Source of the DNA: Nitrososphaerota archaeon
GTDB taxonomy: Archaea; Thermoproteota; Nitrososphaeria; Nitrososphaerales; UBA183
NCBI GenBank assembly: GCA_029784825.1
Contig: JAFMAU010000097.1
Location: 1-5,789, forward strand
Direction of reading: 5' to 3'
Length of the DNA: 5,789 nucleotides
The notes below the pieces were generated by a model, which saw only the letters and a list, made by a program, of their open reading frames with translations, was not told where the DNA came from and did no database searches. Both the position numbers and the translations under genes were made by a program. How positions within the stretch are numbered: position 1 is the first letter of the stretch; each line of letters starts with the position of its first letter. Of this stretch, positions 1-5,165 are shown one piece after another.

Positions 1-1
1 A

Positions 2-214
2 GACGGTGGCCACGTCATACCAAAACAGGAAAGTCTCGAAGACACAATGCGGAAGCCTGAGGCGGAGGACGCTGACCTGAAGCGCATGCTCGAAGAATGC
101 CTGAAAGGAAGGAGGGGCCCGGGCGGTCGCTCACCGAGAGTTGCCGACTCGCGTGCGCGTTACCATTCGCGCAGAAAAGAAGAAAAAGGGAGAAAAGGTA
201 AGCGAGAAAAGTAG
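2..214 (+). CDS. C-terminal end of an unidentified protein with a basic tail (partial)
   Basis: An open frame enters from the left edge and stops at TAG 212-214, giving 70 residues. The first half reads like normal protein: an acidic/leucine helical stretch (EDADLKRMLEECLKG) with GC-rich third positions. The last 25 residues are dominated by Lys, Arg and Glu (RRKEEKGRKGKREK at the end) and are probably disordered. I do not recognise the family. The stop lies one base before the ATG of the dehydratase large subunit (TAG-A-ATG), so the two genes are probably co-transcribed and translationally coupled. The frame could be an open frame by chance, because GC-rich DNA has few stops. The one-base junction and the otherwise unexplained 5' sequence favour a real gene. 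Function unknown. Confidence 0.5.
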   Translation, partial: DGGHVIPKQESLEDTMRKPEAEDADLKRMLEECLKGRRGPGGRSPRVADSRARYHSRRKEEKGRKGKREK

Positions 215-215
215 A

Positions 216-1481
216 ATGCCAGGGAAGACCCTCGCCGAAAAAATCATCGGGTCCCATACTGCGAGCGGGAGCGTGACTGCGGGGGAAGTTGTAATCGTCA
301 ACGTGGACTACGCCTTCTCCCACGATGCTGCCGGTCCCCTCCTGATCAGCCAGCTGAACAAACTGGACGTCGGCCGGACGACGAAGGCGTCTGATCCCAA
401 CGTACTCTTCTTCATAGATCACGCGGTGCCCAGCCCTTCGAAGGAGCTGTCGAACGACCAACAAATTGTGAGGAACTATGCGATCGGTAACAACCTGAAG
501 CTTTCGGACGCCGGGAACGGGATCTGTCACCAGGTGATGGCAGAGGACTACTCTTCGCCGGGGGACTTGGTCGTGGGCACTGACTCGCACACTTGCACTT
601 CTGGGGGGCTCTGCGCATTTGCGACGGGCATGGGGGCGACGGACATCGCCGTCGCGATGAAGCTGAAGAAGACCTGGCTGCGCGTGCCGGAGTCCATGCG
701 AATAGCGATCGACGGTCATCTTCCGAAAGGGGTGTTTGCCAAAGACCTGATCCTCGAGACTCTCCGGATGGTGGGGGCGGATGGCGCGACGTACAAGGCA
801 ATGGAGTTTGACGGACGCGCCGTGGATGAGCTAGACGTGTACGGGCGCCTGACAATTTGCAACATGGCCATCGAAGCGGGCGCAAAGACTGGGCTGGTCA
901 AATCGGACGAACGCACGAGAAGATACATGTCTGAATTCGGCAGGGAGGGCAAGTGGAAGAGCATCAGGGCTGACGAGGACGCAGTCTACGAAACCGAATT
1001 CTCGTTCGATGCGTCTGAGCTGGAACCGCAGGTGGCGTTGCCTTTCTCCCCCGACAACGTCAAGCCCGTTTCAGAGGTGAAGAATGTGAAAGTGAATGAG
1101 GTGTTTATCGGAAGTTGCACCAATACTAGAATGGAAGACATGAGAGTCGTTGCCAGCATACTGAGGAATCGAACGAAGGCGGACAACCTGAAGCTAATCG
1201 TGACCCCGTCATCGCGCAAGGTCTTCCTCGGCTGCATAAAGGAGGGGATAATCGAGACGATTATGGACGCAGGAGCGCTGGTCACTCCTCCGGGGTGCGG
1301 CGTCTGTTTTGGTGCGCTTGGTGGGATACCCGCCGACGGCGAGGTGATATTCTCTAGTTCGAACAGGAACTTTCCTGGCAGGACTGGGAATCCAAAGGCG
1401 GAGACATACCTTGGGTCGCCTGCGACCGCTGCCGCTACGGCGGTCAACGGGTACATCTCTGACCCGAGAGAATTCCTTTGA
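216..1481 (+). CDS. leuC: LeuC/LysT-family dehydratase large subunit (homoaconitase or 3-isopropylmalate isomerase)
   Basis: This is the cytoplasmic [4Fe-4S] large subunit of an aconitase-family hydro-lyase. It would isomerise homocitrate to homoisocitrate (lysine route) or 2- to 3-isopropylmalate (leucine route). The product is 421 residues, normal for the archaeal two-subunit type. Visible motifs are GTDSHT (residues 121-126), followed by the conserved Thr-Cys and a glycine-rich stretch; GSCTN with Cys301; PPGCGVC with Cys361 and Cys364, completing the three cluster ligands; and SNRNFPGR (382-389). ATG 216 is chosen because homologues begin close to its MPGKTLAEK. A TTG at 141 would add 25 mostly Lys/Arg residues that overlap the upstream gene. 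No good Shine-Dalgarno precedes the ATG; coupling to the upstream stop is likely. The small subunit follows 22 bp after the stop. The family is certain. Homoaconitase (LysT) is inferred from the adjacent homocitrate synthase. Confidence 0.93.
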   Translation: MPGKTLAEKIIGSHTASGSVTAGEVVIVNVDYAFSHDAAGPLLISQLNKLDVGRTTKASDPNVLFFIDHAVPSPSKELSNDQQIVRNYAIGNNLKLSDAGNGICHQVMAEDYSSPGDLVVGTDSHTCTSGGLCAFATGMGATDIAVAMKLKKTWLRVPESMRIAIDGHLPKGVFAKDLILETLRMVGADGATYKAMEFDGRAVDELDVYGRLTICNMAIEAGAKTGLVKSDERTRRYMSEFGREGKWKSIRADEDAVYETEFSFDASELEPQVALPFSPDNVKPVSEVKNVKVNEVFIGSCTNTRMEDMRVVASILRNRTKADNLKLIVTPSSRKVFLGCIKEGIIETIMDAGALVTPPGCGVCFGALGGIPADGEVIFSSSNRNFPGRTGNPKAETYLGSPATAAATAVNGYISDPREFL

Positions 1482-1490
1482 GTCGGGGTG

Positions 1491-1496
1491 GGGGAG
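1491..1496 (+). promoter_or_regulatory. Ribosome binding site deciding the TTG start of the small subunit
   Basis: GGGGAG, containing the Shine-Dalgarno core GGAG, lies 7 nt before TTG 1504 in the short gap after the large-subunit stop. It is the clearest ribosome binding site in the window. It supports TTG 1504 over the earlier in-frame TTG at 1411, which would overlap the large subunit by about 70 bp. Confidence 0.5.
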
Positions 1497-1503
1497 AGAG
1501 GCT

Positions 1504-1998
1504 TTGGTAGGGAGGGCCTGGAGGTTCGGCGACAATGTCACAACCGACGAGATTACACCCGGAAGGTTCATGGGTCTCAGGTCAAACCTTCCAGAGCTGG
1601 CGAAGCATACCCTAGAGGATGCCAGGAAGGACTTTGCGCTGAATGTAAAGCCTGGTGACTTCGTGGTCGCCTCAAAGAACTTTGGAATGGGGTCAAGCAG
1701 GGAGCACGCGCCGCTTGTAATCAAAATGGTAGGAGTAAGGGCCGTCCTCGCGCTGTCGTTTGCGAGGATTTTCTACAGGAACGCCATCAACATCGGATTG
1801 CCGGCGATCGTGTGCGATACTTCGAAGATAGACGAAGGCGACGAAATCGAACTCGACCTCTCCGGAGGGTACGTTGAGAACCTGACGAAGCGGACAAGAG
1901 TCTCCTTTCCTAAGATGTCGAAGACGATGGAGGCAATACTCAGCGAAGGGGGCCTCATCGCCTATGTTGAAAAACACGGTGACCTGTTCCTCGCCTGA
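1504..1998 (+). CDS. leuD: LeuD/LysU-family dehydratase small subunit (homoaconitase or isopropylmalate isomerase)
   Basis: This is the small (swivel-domain) partner of the preceding large subunit; the two form the hydro-lyase heterodimer. From TTG 1504 the product is 164 residues, matching the usual 160-170. Visible motifs are the N-terminal GRAWRFGDNVTTDEITPGR (residues 3-21, the family DNVDTDxIIPGR signature), then a substrate-recognition loop FMGLRSN (22-28), GMGSSREHAP (61-70), and SFARIFYRNAINIGLP (85-100). The C-terminus EKHGD resembles LysU-type proteins. In methanogen enzymes the loop after PGR separates homoaconitase (YLRT, with Arg) from isopropylmalate isomerase (YLVY). Here Arg26 occupies roughly that place but the loop is one residue longer, so this leans towards homoaconitase without proving it. 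The dehydrogenase starts 6 bp after the stop, consistent with one operon. Confidence 0.92.
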   Translation: MVGRAWRFGDNVTTDEITPGRFMGLRSNLPELAKHTLEDARKDFALNVKPGDFVVASKNFGMGSSREHAPLVIKMVGVRAVLALSFARIFYRNAINIGLPAIVCDTSKIDEGDEIELDLSGGYVENLTKRTRVSFPKMSKTMEAILSEGGLIAYVEKHGDLFLA

Positions 1999-2004
1999 CG
2001 ACCG

Positions 2005-3141
2005 ATGATATCCCCCATTCCACCCTCTGAGCGCCGAAGGGCGGGTAAGAAGCAATACAAAATCGCCGTGCTCCAAGGGGATGGCATCGGGCATGAAGTC
2101 GTGTCGAGCGCTCGGTCGGTGCTCGAAGCAGCCGCATCGAAGAGTTCGCTTGCCCTGGAACTCATCGAGCTTCCGATTGGGCTTGAAGCGTACAGGAGGT
2201 TCGGCAGGACTCTGCCCCCGGAGACCCTCGACACGATGCGAGACTGTGACGGTTGGATCCTGGGGCCGCTCATGGCCGGATCTTATCCGAAGGACGACAA
2301 GGACTATCCGATGGCGTCGGGGAGGATAAGAAAGGAGTTTGACCTCTATGCGAACATACGTCCCGTGAAATCGTTGCTCCCTCGAGAGGCGAGAGGAGGG
2401 ACCAGAAGCGATGTCGACCTTGTCATCGTACGCGAGAATACCGAGGGATTCTATCCCGACAGGAACCTCTACAAAGGGTATGGCGAGTTCATGACCGACC
2501 CGGACACGGTAGTATCACTTCGCGTCGTCACCAGAAAAGCGTGCGAAAGAATCTCCCGAACCGCGTTTGGACTTGCGAAGTCAAGAAACGGGAAAAAGAA
2601 GGTTACTGCTCTGCACAAGGCAAACGTGCTGATAGAAGGTGACGGCCTCTTCCTAGAAGAGGTGAGGAAAGCGAGCAAGGAGTACCCGGAGGTCGAACTC
2701 GAGGAGCTTCTCGTTGACACGGCGGCGCTGCAGCTTGTGGACTCGCCTCGGAGGTTCGACGTCATACTTACTACGAACATGTTCGGAGACATCCTATCAG
2801 ACGAGGCGGCGGGGCTTGTCGGAGGGCTCGGCCTCGCGCCGTCGCTCAACGCGGGAGAAAGGTACGCCATGGCACAGGCCGTTCATGGGAGTGCGCCAGA
2901 TATCGCTGGGAAGGGCATCGCCAACCCTGTGGCTGAGATTCTGTCGGCGTCTATGCTCCTTGAGTGGCTCGGTTCAAGGTTCGAGGGGGACAAGCGCCTG
3001 GTTGAGACGGCGAGGTTTATCGAACGGAGTGTAATCCAGGTGTTGAGCAGCAGGAGAAGGGGTGCTCTCACGGCTGACCTTGGGGGGAGTGCATCGACAG
3101 ACGAATTCACGCGAAACATAGTCCGAACGCTGGGCGCCTGA
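2005..3141 (+). CDS. Isocitrate/isopropylmalate-family dehydrogenase, probable homoisocitrate dehydrogenase
   Basis: This is an NAD-type beta-decarboxylating dehydrogenase that oxidatively decarboxylates a 2-hydroxy-3-carboxy acid; in this context probably homoisocitrate to 2-oxoadipate. It has 378 residues, longer than the usual 330-350 partly because about 16 residues precede the first strand (KIAVLQGDGIG, 19-29). ATG 2005 is the only reasonable start; the next in-frame Met is at residue 78. Key residues visible: Arg107, Arg109 and Arg119 in the substrate helix and YANIRP; RENTEGFY with catalytic Tyr150; HKAN with catalytic Lys205; Asp238; NMFGDILSD with Asp262 and Asp266; and HGSAPDIAGKG with Asp299, where Asp indicates NAD rather than NADP. 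The segment PDRNLYKGYGEFM after Tyr150 is absent from standard LeuB or archaeal homoisocitrate dehydrogenases and, from memory, marks a less studied LeuB-like clade. The family is certain; the substrate is inferred from the operon. Confidence 0.9.
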   Translation: MISPIPPSERRRAGKKQYKIAVLQGDGIGHEVVSSARSVLEAAASKSSLALELIELPIGLEAYRRFGRTLPPETLDTMRDCDGWILGPLMAGSYPKDDKDYPMASGRIRKEFDLYANIRPVKSLLPREARGGTRSDVDLVIVRENTEGFYPDRNLYKGYGEFMTDPDTVVSLRVVTRKACERISRTAFGLAKSRNGKKKVTALHKANVLIEGDGLFLEEVRKASKEYPEVELEELLVDTAALQLVDSPRRFDVILTTNMFGDILSDEAAGLVGGLGLAPSLNAGERYAMAQAVHGSAPDIAGKGIANPVAEILSASMLLEWLGSRFEGDKRLVETARFIERSVIQVLSSRRRGALTADLGGSASTDEFTRNIVRTLGA

Positions 3142-3185
3142 GGACCTTCTCTCGACCGCGTCTTCTCGGTGCCTTCGCGCGTTCC
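3142..3185. other. Convergent intergenic gap, no clear terminator
   Basis: These 44 bp separate the stop codons of the + strand operon and the - strand homocitrate synthase. The + strand is pyrimidine-rich with broken T/C runs (CTTCTCTC, CTTCTC) but has no T tract of five or more and no strong hairpin. Transcripts from the two sides probably overlap at their 3' ends. This is a description only, not a terminator call. Confidence 0.4.
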
Positions 3186-4595
3186 TCAGTCACAGAAGAG
3201 CGTCTTCAAGTCGAGAATCGCGTCTGGGTACCGTTTTCTCAGTTTTGTGACTACGTTGTCCCCGTCGGTGCGCATTGCCGCCCTGACTATCATGTCCGAC
3301 TCCCCGTAGACCTCTTCCACCATTTCCACGTCGTCCCATTTTTCGATTTCGCCTGCGATCTTTGCGGCGGGAAGCTGTGGCCGGAGCTTGAGCAGGACGT
3401 AGACCTTCTGTCCCCCCATGACATCGGCGATCTGGCTGCGAGACGCATCAATTCCAGTCTCGGCCTTTATGATCTCCTGAATGTATGATATGGTGACGCT
3501 CCCCCGGACCCGGGCGGAGGAGGCCACCCGTTCGGCCACCCGCCTCGAACTGCCCTCGTCCACGTCACCGCTGACCTTTGTCAGAATGGCCCGTATGAGA
3601 CTGTGACTGACGAACTGGTTCACCATATAGCGGGGTCCCTCGAAGTCGCTCTCCAGCTTCTTCTTCGGTATGTAGCCGTCAGGCCTGCGGGTTGTCATCG
3701 ACTGGTGGACCCCGGCTCTCACGGTCCGGGCCTCGTCCGAGAGCGGGTGCCTCCAGTACTGGTCGATGCCCGTTGACTTCGTGAACTCCCTGTAAGCCCC
3801 GCTGAGCCTGCCTCTGACTACGTCGGTCGGTGTCCCATGGGCGTCGTTGAGAGCCGCGACGACCTCGTAAAAGTCGCCGATGCCGTTCCTGTCTCCGATG
3901 CCCATCAAGGATACCTGTAACTCCTCGGCGCCCTCTAGGGCAGCCTCCACTGTGTTTGCTGAGGCGAAGCCGTAGTCGTTGTGGAAGTGAGCCGATAGTG
4001 GAAGGGTGCTTGCGTCCCTGAGAGCTCGGAAGAAGGATGCCGCTTGCCTTGGGGTCATCAGCCCTGACGTGTCTGGGACGCTGACCATCGTAGCCCCCGC
4101 CTCGCGCAACCTTTCGATGATTTTCCCAAATCTCTTGATGCCCTCACCACCCTCTTCCAAGTAGACTCGAGATGCATCTTCTAGAGTTGCACGGACGTAC
4201 CTCATCCCCTGGCTCCTCGCCTCCGTTACAGACTTGCAGAGCTGTGCCACAGTGGACTCCTCGGTCATCCCATGGAGTTTGTGCTCCCTGTGGGACCGGC
4301 TTATTGCGATGTAGAGCCCGCACCCATCGGGGTTGTGACCCGCTATCCTCTCGACGTCCTCTTCACACGCTCGGCCGTGCAACACCACTTCCACCCCTCC
4401 GTCACGAAGCACCCTCATGACTCGGTCGAGTTCGTCTGCGCTTGTCCTCCGTGGGTAATCGACCGTCAGCTCGGCCTTGCTGACGCCAACTTTTGCCAGG
4501 AGTGATGCCACACTCAATCTGGTACTCTCCCCGAAGGCCCGGAAGAGTTCTCCCTCCCTCAGAGTCGAATCAAGGATGCTGATCCCTCGTTCCAA
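3186..4595 (-). CDS. lysS: Homocitrate synthase with C-terminal RAM (Lrp/AsnC-type) domain
   Basis: This enzyme condenses acetyl-CoA with 2-oxoglutarate to homocitrate, the committed step of alpha-aminoadipate lysine synthesis. It has 469 residues. An N-terminal DRE-TIM barrel (about 5-260) carries DSTLREGE (Arg13, Glu14), His73 (equivalent to His72 of Thermus homocitrate synthase), the HG pair at 108-109, LED with Glu139, HFHND (metal ligands His203 and His205) and GIGDRNG. A helical subdomain follows (about 265-390) with His297 and Tyr308; their spacing of 11 matches the catalytic His/Tyr pair of fungal homocitrate synthase. Residues 393-469 form a RAM ligand-binding domain. REGE-x-F, His73 and HG favour homocitrate synthase over isopropylmalate or citramalate synthase. 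Odd points are Leu17 where Gln is nearly invariant and Val292 where the first His of HxxGxH is expected. The start is TTG with no Shine-Dalgarno, which fits a near-leaderless mRNA from the TATA-like box at 4625-4632. Confidence 0.88.
   Translation of the reverse strand: MERGISILDSTLREGELFRAFGESTRLSVASLLAKVGVSKAELTVDYPRRTSADELDRVMRVLRDGGVEVVLHGRACEEDVERIAGHNPDGCGLYIAISRSHREHKLHGMTEESTVAQLCKSVTEARSQGMRYVRATLEDASRVYLEEGGEGIKRFGKIIERLREAGATMVSVPDTSGLMTPRQAASFFRALRDASTLPLSAHFHNDYGFASANTVEAALEGAEELQVSLMGIGDRNGIGDFYEVVAALNDAHGTPTDVVRGRLSGAYREFTKSTGIDQYWRHPLSDEARTVRAGVHQSMTTRRPDGYIPKKKLESDFEGPRYMVNQFVSHSLIRAILTKVSGDVDEGSSRRVAERVASSARVRGSVTISYIQEIIKAETGIDASRSQIADVMGGQKVYVLLKLRPQLPAAKIAGEIEKWDDVEMVEEVYGESDMIVRAAMRTDGDNVVTKLRKRYPDAILDLKTLFCD
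3189..3419 (-). other. RAM (Lrp/AsnC effector-binding) domain of the homocitrate synthase
   Basis: Residues 393-469 follow the alpha-beta pattern of the RAM domain: strand KVYVLLKLRP, helix AAKIAGEIEKW, strand VEMVEEVYG, strand DMIVRAAM, helix NVVTKLRKRYP, and a last strand around AILDLKTLF. In Lrp/AsnC regulators this fold binds amino acids at subunit interfaces. Here it lacks a DNA-binding helix-turn-helix and is fused in frame to the synthase, so it probably senses an amino acid (lysine is the obvious candidate) to control enzyme activity. Confidence 0.8.
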
Positions 4596-4624
4596 TAATA
4601 GCGAACGCCGAATACCGGCGCGCG

Positions 4625-4632
4625 TTAATATT
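4625..4632 (-). promoter_or_regulatory. TATA-like box of the homocitrate synthase gene
   Basis: Read on the - strand this is AATATTAA, the most AT-rich octamer near the start in a GC-rich setting. Its centre lies about 33 bp before TTG 4595. With the usual archaeal spacing of about 26 bp, transcription would start near 4602, leaving a leader of about 7 nt. That agrees with the absence of a Shine-Dalgarno sequence. Confidence 0.5.
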
Positions 4633-4818
4633 CGTTATGTGTGCTTTTCACGCCCAATTGCGTACCTTATCGACGAATATCGGCGACGATTCTTCATTGC
4701 GTGCTGGGCGTCGGACGCCAAACCCCGCCTCTCCTCCTCTTTCTGTCAATAGCCCGAGGCAAGTCCACCCTCGCACCGATCGGAAACCCGTTGCCAAACA
4801 TGACAAACGTGCTCTTCC

Positions 4819-4825
4819 TATAAAT
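4819..4825 (+). promoter_or_regulatory. TATA box of the four-cysteine gene
   Basis: TATAAAT is a near-consensus archaeal TATA box. Its centre is 36 bp before ATG 4858, placing the transcription start near 4848 and giving a leader of about 10 nt. The upstream in-frame TTG at 4831 would then lie before the transcription start, so the box also decides the start codon of the downstream gene. Confidence 0.6.
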
Positions 4826-4857
4826 CGGCCTTGGGACTCCGGCGCGAACTTACTGTG

Positions 4858-5055
4858 ATGAGCGGACAGGTTGTCGAAGTGGGGGCGCCTGCGGCGATGG
4901 AATACCCCGGGTGCAGGTTCCTGAGGAGCGTAGGAGCGGGCTATGAGTGCGCTCTCGGCAGTTTGTCGAGAGAAATAGGCCAGGCATTCGCCGAGGCAAT
5001 CTGCTCCTCACCGGAGTCCCGGCGCGGATGCCCCCTGCGCACTAAGCAGGGGTAG
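4858..5055 (+). CDS. Small four-cysteine protein, possibly metal-binding
   Basis: This is a predicted soluble 65-residue protein with no signal peptide or membrane segment. Cysteines fall at residues 19, 31, 49 and 58, in the order PGCRFL, YEC, AIC and GCPLR. The spacing and the final Cys-Pro resemble a loose group of small archaeal and bacterial four-Cys proteins (C-x-F/Y-L ... C ... C-x8-C-P) thought to bind zinc or an iron-sulphur cluster. This is a pattern match from memory, not an established family assignment. ATG 4858 is preferred over TTG 4831 because a strong TATA box at 4819-4825 places the transcript start between them. The gene has its own promoter, diverges from the homocitrate synthase and is followed by a weak hairpin. 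No role can be assigned, and a link to lysine synthesis is not shown. Confidence 0.6.
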   Translation: MSGQVVEVGAPAAMEYPGCRFLRSVGAGYECALGSLSREIGQAFAEAICSSPESRRGCPLRTKQG

Positions 5056-5057
5056 CC

Positions 5058-5081
5058 CGGCACCCTCTGAACGAAGGGCCG
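5058..5081 (+). terminator. Weak hairpin just after the four-cysteine gene
   Basis: CGG (5058-5060) and CCCT (5063-5066) can pair with AGGG (5075-5078) and CCG (5079-5081), with a 2-nt bulge and an 8-nt loop, two bases after the stop codon. No T tract follows. It may be a 3'-end structure, but archaeal termination usually depends on T runs, so the terminator call is weak. Confidence 0.2.
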
Positions 5082-5088
5082 CCCCGTT

Positions 5089-5106
5089 GGTAGGACGGTC
5101 CGACCG
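5089..5106. repeat. Two overlapping palindromes upstream of the DUF885 gene
   Basis: GGT-A-GGAC-G-GTCC-G-ACC (5089-5105) is a 17-bp inverted repeat with a single mismatched pair. CGGTC-C-GACCG (5096-5106) is a perfect 11-bp palindrome overlapping its right half. The loops are too short for an RNA hairpin, so a dimeric DNA-binding site is the likelier use if it has one. It ends 60 bp before GTG 5166. A further small inverted repeat, AAACT (5121-5125) / AGTTT (5132-5136), lies closer to the gene. Confidence 0.3.
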
Positions 5107-5165
5107 CCATCTCGCAGTCCAAACTAGCAACAGTTTAGGAACCCCCAGGGCCGAAGGAAGTCGAG

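Larger units (their letters stand above)
4596..4857. other. Divergent intergenic region with two outward promoters and short repeats
   Basis: These 262 bp separate the - strand homocitrate synthase from the + strand four-cysteine gene. I see no convincing gene; the short frames crossing it do not read like protein. It holds the two TATA-like boxes listed separately. It also holds inverted repeats ATATTCG 4628-4634 / CGAATAT 4674-4680 and ACGCCCA 4650-4656 / TGGGCGT 4705-4711, and direct repeats ATTGCGT (4657, 4696) and CGACGA (4671, 4684). All lie nearer the synthase side, so any control they exert is more likely on that gene. Confidence 0.45.

Noticed and set aside
141..215. TTG-started N-terminal extension of the dehydratase large subunit (25 residues, Lys/Arg-rich).
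   Set aside because: Homologues start close to the ATG at 216, and the segment overlaps the upstream reading frame, which explains the sequence better.
15..719. Long - strand open frame opposite the dehydratase large subunit.
   Set aside because: It is antisense to a clearly conserved gene, has low-complexity Arg/Pro/Ser-rich content and no recognisable motif.
1411..1503. Earlier TTG start for the small subunit.
   Set aside because: It would overlap the large subunit by about 70 bp and add 31 residues without family resemblance; TTG 1504 has a ribosome binding site and gives the normal length.
3189..3419. Separate Lrp-type regulator gene encoded by the RAM region.
   Set aside because: It is in frame and continuous with the synthase, has no helix-turn-helix and no separate start.
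4637..4858. Short + strand frames in the divergent intergenic region.
   Set aside because: Composition does not read like protein, no start has a suitable promoter distance, and they run through the TATA box of the next gene.
4855..4923. C/D box RNA suggested by GTGATGA (4855-4861) and CTGA further on.
   Set aside because: The C-box match includes the start codon of the four-cysteine gene, spacing to CTGA is long, and no terminal stem or guide is visible.
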